From: Streptomyces griseus subsp. griseus | GTDB taxonomy: Bacteria > Actinomycetota > Actinomycetes > Streptomycetales > Streptomycetaceae | Length of the DNA: 64,000 nt | Direction: 5' to 3' | NCBI RefSeq assembly: GCF_000720255.1 | Contig: NZ_JOJE01000003.1 | Coordinates: forward strand, 1 to 64,000 | In this document: positions 54,596 through 62,214 of the stretch, piece by piece | Layout: each line of letters starts with the position of its first letter | Position numbering within the stretch: position 1 is the stretch's first letter | The notes under the pieces: model-generated | What the model was told of the DNA's origin: nothing | Databases searched by the model: none | Seen by the model: only the letters and a program-made list of their open reading frames with translations | Made by a program: the position numbers and the translations under genes

Positions 54596-54823
54596 CCAAT
54601 CGACGTTACAGCGAGTGAGCTCAGTTCCCGGGCGAATCCACGGGTTTGTGATGACGATGTGATGTGGGATTGCTCTCAGCGGCAGCTTAAATTCCGATGA
54701 ATCCACAATGCTGGAACGCTACTCCCTTCAATTCCTTTGATCATTCTGTGGGAGTAGTTTTGGCTACCTTATGAATTAGTTCACCGAATCATGGGCTGGA
54801 ATTATCCGCTCGATCATGGACGC

Positions 54824-55981
54824 TCACGGCGGTCCGGAGCCGTTCAGCCACAGCGCCCCGTACACCGCCGACGCCACCGCGACGGACCCCAGCACCAGCG
54901 CTGACCTGGGCGTACGCAGTCGGGAGAGGGCGAGCGCGAGAGGCAGCAGCAGGGGGAAGCCGGGCAGCAGCAGCCGCGGTTTCGAGCCGAAGTAGCTCGA
55001 CGCGCACAGCGCGAGCCCGGTGACGACGCCCGCGTAGACCAGGAGCGGAAGCGGCTGGCCCTGCCGCACGCAGACGACGTAGAGCCACACCACCAGGCCG
55101 ACGCCGACGATCAGTCCCAGGCCGGCCAGGGCGCCCGGGAACGACGTGAACTTGTCGGCGACGAAGCGGGCGAAGGCGTAACCGCCGTCGAAGCCGTTGC
55201 GCCAGCCCGCCTGGACGTCGAGATAGCCCAGCGGGCCCCCGCCGGTGCGGTGGCCGACCCACAGGACGTATCCGGCGGCGCCGAGGGGCGCGAGGAGGAG
55301 GCCGAGAACGCGCCGCCAGGCCTGTCGTACCCCTGTCTCCCGGTCCCGCGCGAACGCGGCGACGCCCGCCGCCCACACCCCCGCGACCACCGCGAGCCCC
55401 ACCGGCCGCGTCAGCCCGCACAGCGACGCCAGCAGCCCCGCGGTCACCCAGCGCCCGGTGAGTACGGCGTACAGCGCCCAGGCCGCGAGGGCCGTGAACA
55501 GCGACTCGCTGTACGCCATCGACTGCACGATCCCGACCGGCAGCACGGCCCACAGCAGCACCGCGCACACCCCGGCCCGGCGCCCGTACACATGATCGGC
55601 GACCGCGAAGATCCCCCAGGCCGCGGCGAGCGAGGCGAGCAGGCTGACGACGAAGCCGGCGTCGGCGTACGACAGCGGGAACACCGCGTGCAGTTCCCGC
55701 TCCAGCCAGGGCAGCAGCGGGAAGAAGGCGAGGTTGGAGTGCACGTCGCCGTTGGGCAGCCGCACCTCGTAGCCGTACCCCCGCTCGGCGACCCGCGCGT
55801 ACCACAGCGCGTCCCAGCGGGCCGTCAGCAGCGTGTACGCGCTCTTGCCGCGCCCGGCGCTCCACAGGGCCAGCACGAGCAGCCCCAGGACCCGCACCGC
55901 CGCGTACCCGAGAAGCGCCGGGGCCGCCCGTCGCAGGGGCCCGGCGGCGGGCGGAGCGCCGCGCGTCACAAGATCGGTCAC
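54824..55981 (-). CDS. PIG-V/GPI-mannosyltransferase-like membrane glycosyltransferase
   Basis: 385 residues from GTG 55981 (weak GAG upstream); frames reaching further upstream are rejected because they cross the MFS promoter. About ten helices. GT-C features are seen: TARWDALWYARVAERGYGYEV (about 50-70; the W-D-x-x-W/Y motif), NLAFFPLLPWLERELH (about 78-93), YSESLFTALAAWALYA (about 147-162) and GLTRPVGLAVVAGVW (about 180-194). It would transfer mannose from polyprenyl-phosphate-mannose to a lipid or protein outside the membrane. Divergent from the MFS gene. Confidence 0.88.
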   Translation of the reverse strand: MTDLVTRGAPPAAGPLRRAAPALLGYAAVRVLGLLVLALWSAGRGKSAYTLLTARWDALWYARVAERGYGYEVRLPNGDVHSNLAFFPLLPWLERELHAVFPLSYADAGFVVSLLASLAAAWGIFAVADHVYGRRAGVCAVLLWAVLPVGIVQSMAYSESLFTALAAWALYAVLTGRWVTAGLLASLCGLTRPVGLAVVAGVWAAGVAAFARDRETGVRQAWRRVLGLLLAPLGAAGYVLWVGHRTGGGPLGYLDVQAGWRNGFDGGYAFARFVADKFTSFPGALAGLGLIVGVGLVVWLYVVCVRQGQPLPLLVYAGVVTGLALCASSYFGSKPRLLLPGFPLLLPLALALSRLRTPRSALVLGSVAVASAVYGALWLNGSGPP

Positions 55982-56091
55982 GGGCTCGATTATCGACCCG
56001 GCCGGAAACCGAACGGTACGTCGGGGCGAACCGGGCGCCGTGGAGCAGCGGGAGAGGAGGGGCGAAGGGGGTGCGGAGGGGTGGTGGAGGA

Positions 56092-56105
56092 GTGGTGTAC
56101 ACCAC
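56092..56105. promoter_or_regulatory. Perfect 14-bp palindrome between mannosyltransferase and MFS genes
   Basis: GTGGTGTACACCAC is fully self-complementary. It lies 110 bp upstream of the mannosyltransferase start and 183 bp upstream of the MFS start, inside a 306-bp divergent spacer that otherwise holds no gene. It is a good candidate operator for a dimeric regulator of either gene. No regulator gene is adjacent. Confidence 0.6.
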
Positions 56106-56287
56106 ACGAGTTCTGCCGAAGTCTGAGAGGTCCGCCACGTGGCCTCGCGGCCGACTCGCGTACGCTCATGTGTCACTCGCCGTTCGTTGCGCGGGCCGGA
56201 GACCACCGCTTCTCTCCGGCCGAAGTCGCGGGAAACCCCCAACCCCGCGAGCCCGCCGAACGCGAGACACACCTGGGAGGTACGTAC

Positions 56288-57889
56288 ATGTCCGGGACGA
56301 CCACGGCCGCCGCCGCGCTGCGCCGCCGGGCGGCCGGGGCCGGTGCCAACCGCTGGGTCGTGCTCGTCGTCCTCTGCGTGAGCCTGCTCCTGGTCGCGGT
56401 CGACGCGACCGTGCTGCACGTGGCGGTGCCCGCCGTCACCGAGGACCTCCGGCCCGGCGCGATAGAACTGCTCTGGATCGTCGACATCTACCCACTCGTC
56501 TGCGCCTCACTGCTGATCCTGTTCGGCACGCTCGGCGACAAGGTGGGCCGCAGACGCGTCCTGCTGCTCGGCTACGCCCTGTTCGGCGTCGCCTCCGCGG
56601 TCGCGGCCTTCGCGCCGGACGCCCGGACACTGATCGTGGCCCGGGCGCTGCTCGGCGTGGGCGGCGCGATGATCATGCCCGCGACGCTGTCGATCCTCCG
56701 GCAGGTCTTCCCCGACCGGCGTGAGCGGGCGCTCGCGATCGGTATCTGGAGCGCGGTGGCCGCGGTCGGCGCGGCGGTCGGGCCGCTGCTGGGCGGTTTC
56801 CTGCTCGAGCACTTCTGGTGGGGTTCGGTCTTCCTGGTCAACATTCCGCTCATGCTGGTCAGCCTGCCGGTGGGCCGGCTGCTGCTGCCCGAGTCGACGG
56901 GTGACGGGCGGGGCCCCTGGGACGTCGTCGGCGCGCTGATGGCGGCTCTCGGGCTGTTCGGTGTGGTGCTGGGCGTGAAGCGGCTCGGCGGCGGGGAGCC
57001 GGCGGGCAGTGTGTTCACCGTGCTGCCGCTGGTGGCCGGCGCGGTGCTGCTCGTCCTCTTCGTACGGCGTCAGCGGCGCCGGACGCATCCGCTGGTGGAC
57101 CTGCGGATGTTCGGGCGACCGGCGTTCAGCACCTCGGTGGGTTGCATCGTGCTGGCGATGCTGGCCCTGGTCGGTCTGGAGCTGATCGCGGCGCAGTACC
57201 TGCAGCTGGTGCTCGGACTGTCGCCGCTGGAGACCGGGCTGCGGTTGCTGCCGCTGACCATCGCGGCGATGGCGGCGGGACTGGCCGGGGCGCGGATGCT
57301 ACGGCGGTTCGGGCCACGGCGGATGGTGTGCGTGGGGTTCTGTCTCACGGCGGTCGCGGTGCTGCTGATGACCGGGATGGGCGCGTCGGACAACACCGGG
57401 CTGATGCTGACCGGGTTCGTGCTGCTCGGGTTCGGACTGGAGACCACGCTGTTCGGCGCGTACGAGTCGATGCTGAGCGAGGCTCCGGCGGAGCAGGCGG
57501 GTGGGGCCGCGGCGATCGGGGAGACGTCGTACCAGCTCGGGGCCGGGATCGGGATCGCGCTGCTCGGTACGGTGATGAACGCGGCGTACGCGCCCGGGCT
57601 GGCGTCCGTGCCGGGCGTGCCGGCACCGGCGTCGCGGTCGGCCTCGCATTCGCTGGGGGAGGCGTATGAGGTCGCCGGGCAGCTCGGCGGCTCGGCCGGG
57701 GACGTCCTGCGTCGGACGGCTCGGGAGTGCTTTGTGCACGGGCTGCATGTGACGTTGCTGGTGAGCGCGGGGTTGTTGCTGATGGGGGCGGTGATGGCGC
57801 TGCGGTTGCCGCGGGTCATGCAGTGCGAGTCCGCCACGGTGGAGCTGCCCGCGCCCCGGGAAGTCGCGGAGTCCCGCGTCTCCGCCTGA
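56288..57889 (+). CDS. MFS drug-efflux transporter, DHA2 (14-helix) type
   Basis: 533 residues from ATG 56288, with GGGAGG seven bases upstream. Fourteen helices. Motif D1 LLVAVDATVLHVAVPAVTEDL (about 36-56), motif A LFGTLGDKVGRRRVLLLGY (about 77-95) and motif C-like GIWSAVAAVGAAVGPLLGGFLL (about 153-174) identify a proton-driven exporter of the EmrB/QacA group. The substrate is unknown. The periplasmic loop and tail (GLASVPGVPAPASRSASHSLGEAYEVAGQLGG) are typical of actinomycete members. A terminator follows. Confidence 0.93.
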   Translation: MSGTTTAAAALRRRAAGAGANRWVVLVVLCVSLLLVAVDATVLHVAVPAVTEDLRPGAIELLWIVDIYPLVCASLLILFGTLGDKVGRRRVLLLGYALFGVASAVAAFAPDARTLIVARALLGVGGAMIMPATLSILRQVFPDRRERALAIGIWSAVAAVGAAVGPLLGGFLLEHFWWGSVFLVNIPLMLVSLPVGRLLLPESTGDGRGPWDVVGALMAALGLFGVVLGVKRLGGGEPAGSVFTVLPLVAGAVLLVLFVRRQRRRTHPLVDLRMFGRPAFSTSVGCIVLAMLALVGLELIAAQYLQLVLGLSPLETGLRLLPLTIAAMAAGLAGARMLRRFGPRRMVCVGFCLTAVAVLLMTGMGASDNTGLMLTGFVLLGFGLETTLFGAYESMLSEAPAEQAGGAAAIGETSYQLGAGIGIALLGTVMNAAYAPGLASVPGVPAPASRSASHSLGEAYEVAGQLGGSAGDVLRRTARECFVHGLHVTLLVSAGLLLMGAVMALRLPRVMQCESATVELPAPREVAESRVSA

Positions 57890-57928
57890 GCCTTTTTCTC
57901 CCACCCACGCTGGGCAAGGCGCTCACCG

Positions 57929-57957
57929 GAGGCAGGGCCGGTGAGCGGCCCTGCCTC
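57929..57957. terminator. Terminator between MFS and sepF-like genes
   Basis: GAGGCAGGGCCG (57929-57940) pairs perfectly with CGGCCCTGCCTC (57946-57957) over GTGAG. It starts 40 bp after the MFS stop and touches the stop codon of the convergent SepF-like gene, so it serves mainly the MFS transcript. Confidence 0.85.
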
Positions 57958-58393
57958 AGCTCTGGTTGAAGAAGCCGTCCGTCCGGTGCGGGGCCGCCTC
58001 GCCGTTGACGATCTCCGTGTCGGCGGGGGTCAGCAGGAACACCCGCGTGGAGACGCGCTCGATCGATCCGCGCAGGCCGAAGATCAGCCCGGCCGCGAAG
58101 TCGACGACGCGCTTGGCGTCACCGGCCTCCATGGCCGTCAGGTTCATGATGACGGGAACGCCCTCGCGGAACATCTCGCCGATCGCACGGGCGTCCCGGA
58201 AGCTGTCCGGGGTGACCGTGCCGATCCGGCGGCCCTTCTCCTCGGCCGTGTCCGAGGCCACCTTCACCCGGGGGTCGGTGACCCAGGCGTCCCCGGAGTC
58301 GGTCCCCTCGGAGTAGTCGTCGTCGTAGTAACGCTCGTCATCGTTGTCGTCGACGAGGCCAAGCCAGGCACTCGCCTTGCGCACCGATCCCAT
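57956..58393 (-). CDS. SepF-like cell-division protein
   Basis: 145 residues from ATG 58393. N-terminal membrane-binding amphipathic helix [14 protein letters not shown], an acidic linker, then the SepF core: [73 protein letters not shown] (about 57-130). SepF tethers FtsZ to the membrane. The main streptomycete sepF lies with ftsZ in the dcw cluster; this is a stand-alone paralogue. From its neighbourhood (der upstream, DUF5685 next) it is probably the orthologue of S. coelicolor SflA, reported to restrain ectopic Z-rings; that assignment is from memory of synteny. Divergent from DUF5685. Confidence 0.9.
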   Translation of the reverse strand: MGSVRKASAWLGLVDDNDDERYYDDDYSEGTDSGDAWVTDPRVKVASDTAEEKGRRIGTVTPDSFRDARAIGEMFREGVPVIMNLTAMEAGDAKRVVDFAAGLIFGLRGSIERVSTRVFLLTPADTEIVNGEAAPHRTDGFFNQS

Positions 58394-58702
58394 GGACGCC
58401 TCCTCTCACAGCGGTCATTCTTGCTTTCCGCATCCCTATGGTCATCCATGATGCGGACGGCGCGCCAAGTGGATAGACGCCGCGCGGGGGGTTTGTGACG
58501 GTACTGGTGCACAGCGGATACGTCGAGAGTCCGTGTGCCCCAAGGCTCTTGTCGTACACAACTGCTGACTGTGAGTGAAATATGATTTCTCGTGGCGTAA
58601 GGGTGACGAGCGGGGCGTACGGGTGAACGGGGCGGCCCGTGTGACCGGACAATTGGCCGATACGATGCGGGTCCAACGTCGCACGAACCACGGGGGGGCG
58701 TC
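58394..58702. other. Divergent spacer between sepF-like and DUF5685 genes
   Basis: 309 bp. It is more AT-rich around 58560-58600 (GTGAGTGAAATATGATTTCTCG), as expected of promoter DNA, but no -10/-35 pair stands out and no operator is recognisable. No ORF or RNA gene seen. It must carry promoters for both flanking genes. Confidence 0.45.
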
Positions 58703-59953
58703 GTGTTCGGAATGGTCAGGCCCTGCAGTCACCGTCTCGGGGAAGGGCTCAAGGCTCAGTGGATGGCGCATTTGTGCGGCCTGTGTCTCGCTCTTCGCTC
58801 CGACCACGGGCAGCTCGCCCGGGTCGTGACCAACTACGACGGGCTGCTCATATCCGTCCTGACGGAGGCTCAGGCCGACGGCGCGGGCGGTGACAAGGGG
58901 TGGCGGCGGACGGCCGGACCGTGCCCGTTGCGCGGGATGCGTACCGCGTCCGTCGCGCACGGTGAGGGAGCGCGGCTCGCCGCGGCCGTCTCCCTGGTGC
59001 TCGCCTCCGCCAAGGTGCGCGACCATGTCGCCGACGGTGACGGGCTGCTGGCGCGCCGTCCGGTCGCGGCAGCGGCCCGCCGGGTCGCGCGCGGCTGGGG
59101 AGACGCGGGCGCCCGCGGCGGCTCGGCCGTCGGGTTCGACACCGCCCTCCTCGTCGACGCCGTCGACCGGCAGGTCGGCATCGAGACGCTCGCCGGCCTC
59201 GGCACGCCGATCCTGTCCGTCACCGAACCGACCGAGACCGCGACCGCCGCGGCCTTCGCGCACACCGCCGTACTCGCCGGACGCCCGCACAACGCCGAGC
59301 CGCTCGCCGAGGCCGGGCGCCTCTTCGGGCGGCTCGCGCACCTCCTGGACGCCGTGGAGGACCAGGCCGCCGACGCCGCGTCCGGCGCGTGGAACCCGCT
59401 CACCGCGACCGGCACGTCGCTCGCCGAGGCCCGACGGCTCGCCGACGACGCCCTGCACGGGATCCGGCTGGCGCTGCGCGCAACCGAGTTCGCCGACGCG
59501 AAGCTCGCCCACCTGCTGCTCGTGCACGAACTGCGCCGCTCGGTGGACCGGGCCTTCGGCACGATCCCGATGTGCGCCTCCCATCAGCCCGGCCCCTACG
59601 GGCAGCCGCCGCAGCAAGGCCCCTACGGGCAGCCGCAACAGCCGCACGCCGGCGGGAACCCGTACGCGGGCGGTAATCCGTATGGAGGCGGCAACCCGTA
59701 TGGGCACGGCGGTGGGGGCTCCGGCGACGGCGGTGGGCCCGGCGGTTTCGGCGGCGGCCCCGCGCCCCAGCCGCCGCGGGGCCGGCGCGGTTTCTGGGCG
59801 GGCTGCGGGATGTTCTGGCTGCTGTGCTGCACCTGCAAACTGTGCTGCGCCGAGGAGTACGAGGGGCCGTGGTCGCGGAAGAAGCGCGAGGGCTGCTGCC
59901 GCGACTGCGATTGTGACGGCTGCGACTGCTGCTGCCCCTGCGACGGCTGCTGA
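58703..59953 (+). CDS. DUF5685 protein with GPYGQP repeats and Cys-rich tail
   Basis: 416 residues from GTG 58703. N-terminal DUF5685 signature MFGMVRPCSH and WMAHLCGLCLALRSDHG (about 21-37), then a helical body (RLAAAVSLVLASAKVRDHV; LFGRLAHLLDAVEDQAADAA). From about residue 295: PGPYGQP/GGNPYGG low complexity, a Gly-rich stretch, and a final segment with 16 Cys in about 49 residues (CGMFWLLCCTCKLCC then CCRDCDCDGCDCCCPCDGC). The N-terminal Cys pairs plus tail suggest metal or Fe-S binding; no function is known to me. Divergent from the SepF-like gene. Confidence 0.85.
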   Translation: MFGMVRPCSHRLGEGLKAQWMAHLCGLCLALRSDHGQLARVVTNYDGLLISVLTEAQADGAGGDKGWRRTAGPCPLRGMRTASVAHGEGARLAAAVSLVLASAKVRDHVADGDGLLARRPVAAAARRVARGWGDAGARGGSAVGFDTALLVDAVDRQVGIETLAGLGTPILSVTEPTETATAAAFAHTAVLAGRPHNAEPLAEAGRLFGRLAHLLDAVEDQAADAASGAWNPLTATGTSLAEARRLADDALHGIRLALRATEFADAKLAHLLLVHELRRSVDRAFGTIPMCASHQPGPYGQPPQQGPYGQPQQPHAGGNPYAGGNPYGGGNPYGHGGGGSGDGGGPGGFGGGPAPQPPRGRRGFWAGCGMFWLLCCTCKLCCAEEYEGPWSRKKREGCCRDCDCDGCDCCCPCDGC

Positions 59954-59985
59954 GGGGGCGTCAGGGCGCTCGCGCTCCCTCCCTG

Positions 59986-60936
59986 TCAGCTCTTCAGCTC
60001 CGGCGGCGAGATCTGGGACTTCTCGATCGCCGAGCCCGTCGTTCCCCACTTCTTGAGGATCTCGTCGTACGTCCCGTCCTGGATCAGCTTGTTCACCGCC
60101 GCCTGGAAGGCCGCTGCCAGCTTCGTGCCCTTCTTGAAGGCGAAGCCGACGTCCAGGCGGTGGTACTCGTTGAGGAACTTCAGGCCTGGCTGCTGAGCGA
60201 CCGCGTAACGCAGGCCGTTGATGGTGGACATCACGACATCGCTGCGGCCCTGCTGGATCGAGGACCAGATGGCGCCCTGCTCGTTGTACGTCTGCACCTT
60301 GTACTCCTTCTTGCCGGCGTCCGTGCAGACGTGCTTGTTGTCCTCCAGCGTGGCCTCGAAGGTCGTGCCCGCCCCGGTCGCGATGTTCAGGCCGCACAGC
60401 TGGGCGAGGTCGGTGACCCTGGTCAGCTTGCTGTCCTTGCGGGTGGCGAAGCCCTGACCGTCGTTGATGTAGGTGACGAAGTCGATGGTCTTGCGGCGTT
60501 CGTCCGTGACGCCGAAGTTGCTGGCGCCGAAGTCGTACTTGCCGCTGTCCAGCGCCGGCAGGATCGCTTCGAAACCGGCCTGCTCCACCTTGAGCTTGAT
60601 GCCGAGCACCTTGGCGACCGCCTTGGTGAAGTCGACGTCCTGGCCTGTGAGGGTCCTGCCGTCGTCGAGGTAGCTGGTGCCGGGCGGGGTGCCGCCCACG
60701 CTGACGGCGACCGTGAGCCCCTTGGTGCCGGCGGGCAGCAACCCGGCGGCCGCCTCGTCCTTCCGGATGCCGGAGACGACGTCCGTGGTGGGGATCCCAC
60801 CCGAAGCGGCCGCGGCCTGCGCGGTGCCGCCGCCGGCCATGTCGTCCGAGCCGGATCCGCACGCGGTGAGGAGCAGGGTCGCCGAGGCGATCAGGGCGAA
60901 GGGTGCAAAAAGGGCATGCTTGGGCGCGCGAGGCAT
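59986..60936 (-). CDS. Polar amino-acid ABC transporter substrate-binding lipoprotein
   Basis: 316 residues from ATG 60936, with AGGAG ten bases upstream. Lipoprotein signal ALIASATLLLTAC (Cys at about 26), then an SBP_bac_3 (family 3) domain: LTVAVSVGGTPPGTSYLDDGRTLTGQDVDFTKAVAKVLGIKLKVEQAGFEAILPALDSGKYDFGASNFGVTDERRKTIDFVTYIN (about 74-155). The substrate is a polar amino acid; the Cys-ending leader ORF upstream points to cystine or another sulfur compound. It is divergent from its permease gene. Confidence 0.9.
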   Translation of the reverse strand: MPRAPKHALFAPFALIASATLLLTACGSGSDDMAGGGTAQAAAASGGIPTTDVVSGIRKDEAAAGLLPAGTKGLTVAVSVGGTPPGTSYLDDGRTLTGQDVDFTKAVAKVLGIKLKVEQAGFEAILPALDSGKYDFGASNFGVTDERRKTIDFVTYINDGQGFATRKDSKLTRVTDLAQLCGLNIATGAGTTFEATLEDNKHVCTDAGKKEYKVQTYNEQGAIWSSIQQGRSDVVMSTINGLRYAVAQQPGLKFLNEYHRLDVGFAFKKGTKLAAAFQAAVNKLIQDGTYDEILKKWGTTGSAIEKSQISPPELKS

Positions 60937-61029
60937 GGTGAGGCGGCTCCTGAGAAGAGGAGGGCTGAAAGGGTGCGCGGGATGAGGGGAGGGGTGCGCG
61001 TGTGAAGGCGAAGGGAGGAACGCGAAGCG

Positions 61030-61047
61030 CCCGCCGGGAACGGCGGG
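61030..61047 (-). promoter_or_regulatory. GC hairpin in the SBP leader, possible attenuator
   Basis: CCCGCCG (61030-61036) pairs with CGGCGGG (61041-61047) over four bases. It lies between the leader-peptide stop (61075) and the binding-protein start (60936), where an attenuator would be expected. No U-tract follows, so the mechanism (termination or occlusion) cannot be told from sequence. Confidence 0.45.
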
Positions 61048-61074
61048 GCATGCAGGGAGGTCAGCTCGAAGGGC

Positions 61075-61146
61075 TCAACAGGAACAGGACCACACACGAC
61101 CGAAGTCGATGTGGGAGCGCGTGACCAGCCACTGCTGTGGATGCAT
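61075..61146 (-). CDS. 23-residue leader peptide ending Cys-Ser-Cys (cysteine attenuator)
   Basis: A short ORF runs from ATG 61146 to TGA at 61075, upstream of the amino-acid-binding lipoprotein gene on the same strand. It encodes a peptide with the core RSHIDFGR and the end VWSCSC. This matches the short leader peptides with an H-[VI]-D-[LF]-x-R core and terminal Cys that occur before sulfur-assimilation and Cys/Met transport genes in actinomycetes. Ribosome stalling at the two Cys codons when cysteinyl-tRNA is scarce would change folding of the 138-nt leader and raise expression. A promoter-like TTGACG/TCCACT lies so close that the ORF is probably leaderless. Too short for ordinary gene callers. 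Confidence 0.78.
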   Translation of the reverse strand: MHPQQWLVTRSHIDFGRVWSCSC

Positions 61147-61152
61147 GGGGCA

Positions 61153-61181
61153 AGTGGAACAGGTCCCCGGTTCCGCGTCAA
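61153..61181 (-). promoter_or_regulatory. Promoter of the leader-peptide/SBP transcript
   Basis: On the minus strand TTGACG (61181-61176) is followed after 17 bp by TCCACT (61158-61153), and the leader ATG begins six bases later. The -35 is good, the -10 poor. The expected start point falls on or next to the ATG, consistent with a leaderless leader-peptide mRNA. Confidence 0.5.
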
Positions 61182-61217
61182 CCGACTTGAGACGTACCGC
61201 TCACACCGTGGACACCC

Positions 61218-61248
61218 TTGACAGCGGCGGCGAACAGCGCCGTAGAGT
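61218..61248 (+). promoter_or_regulatory. Promoter of the amino-acid permease gene
   Basis: TTGACA (61218-61223) and TAGAGT (61243-61248) are separated by 19 bp on the plus strand, 111 bp before the permease ATG. The -35 hexamer is a perfect match to the housekeeping consensus; spacing is slightly long. Together with the minus-strand promoter it makes a compact divergent pair within the 423-bp spacer. Confidence 0.55.
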
Positions 61249-61359
61249 CGAGCAGCGGCCCTGCTGAGGGGCTCGGCCGCACCGCGCCCACGGCGCGCTC
61301 CGTGTGAAGGCATCCACCGTGTTCGACAACGTCGACGTCACACGTCACGGAGCCTTCAT

Positions 61360-62214
61360 ATGTCCTCCGACACCCTCGCCAAAGCCGCCGCTCCGGCACC
61401 GCCGGAACCCGCGGACATCCTCCGGATCGTTCCCCAGCGCCGTTACGGACAGTGGACGGCCGCCGTCGCCGTCCTCGCGCTGCTCGGGTTCGCCGTCAAC
61501 TCCGTCCTGCGTAACGAGGCGTTCCAGTGGGACGTCGTCGCCCAGTACCTCACCACCGACTCGGTCCTGCGCGGCCTGTGGCTCACCCTCTGGCTGACCG
61601 CCGTCGTCATGGCCCTCGGCTTCGCTCTCGGCGCGCTGCTCGCGGCGGCCCGGCTCTCCGCCAACCCCGTGCTTCGCGCCGTGAGTTGGGGATACGTGTG
61701 GCTGTTCCGCTCGATCCCGATCCTGGTGCAGCTGCTGCTGTGGTTCAACATCGGGGCGCTGTACCCGCAGATCCTCGGTGTGAAGACGGTCGACCTGCTC
61801 GGTCCGGTGACCGTCGCCGTCATCGGACTGACGCTGCACGAGGCCGCCTACGCCGCCGAGGTCGTGCGGGCCGGCATCCTCTCCGTCGACCGGGGCCAGA
61901 TCGAAGCCGCACAGGCGCTCGGTCTGAGCCGGTGGCGCCGCTGGTGGCGCATCGTTCTTCCGCAGGCGATGCGCTCCATCGTGCCGCCCGCCGCGAACAT
62001 GCTGATCGGCACCCTCAAGGGCACCTCCATCGTCAGCGTCATCGCCGTGAGCGACCTGCTCTTCTCCGCGCAGCTGATCTACCACCGCACCTACCAGGTC
62101 ATCCCGCTGCTGATGGTCGCCACGATCTGGTACACCGTCGTCACCTCGGTGCTCGGCGTCGGCCAGTACTACGTGGAGCGGCACTTCGCGCGCGGTGCGG
62201 GGCGCACCCGATGA
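61360..62214 (+). CDS. Amino-acid ABC transporter permease (HisM/GlnP family)
   Basis: 284 residues from ATG 61360, with GGAG seven bases upstream. Five or six helices. DSVLRGLWLTLWLTAVVMALGFALGALLAAARLS (about 67-100), WLFRSIPILVQLLLWF (about 114-129) and the cytoplasmic EAA loop EAAQALGLSRWRRWWRIVLPQAMR (about 182-205) identify the His/Glu/Arg permease family. The partner is the divergent family-3 binding lipoprotein; no ATPase gene lies in the window, but one may follow beyond its end. The next gene overlaps by ATGA. Confidence 0.92.
   Translation: MSSDTLAKAAAPAPPEPADILRIVPQRRYGQWTAAVAVLALLGFAVNSVLRNEAFQWDVVAQYLTTDSVLRGLWLTLWLTAVVMALGFALGALLAAARLSANPVLRAVSWGYVWLFRSIPILVQLLLWFNIGALYPQILGVKTVDLLGPVTVAVIGLTLHEAAYAAEVVRAGILSVDRGQIEAAQALGLSRWRRWWRIVLPQAMRSIVPPAANMLIGTLKGTSIVSVIAVSDLLFSAQLIYHRTYQVIPLLMVATIWYTVVTSVLGVGQYYVERHFARGAGRTR

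Noticed and set aside
61304..61597. GTG-started plus-strand ORF before and across the permease start, with a Cys at its twentieth codon
   Set aside because: It lacks the H-[VI]-D-[LF]-x-R core and runs on for 97 codons in a shadow frame of the permease gene, unlike a short attenuator peptide.
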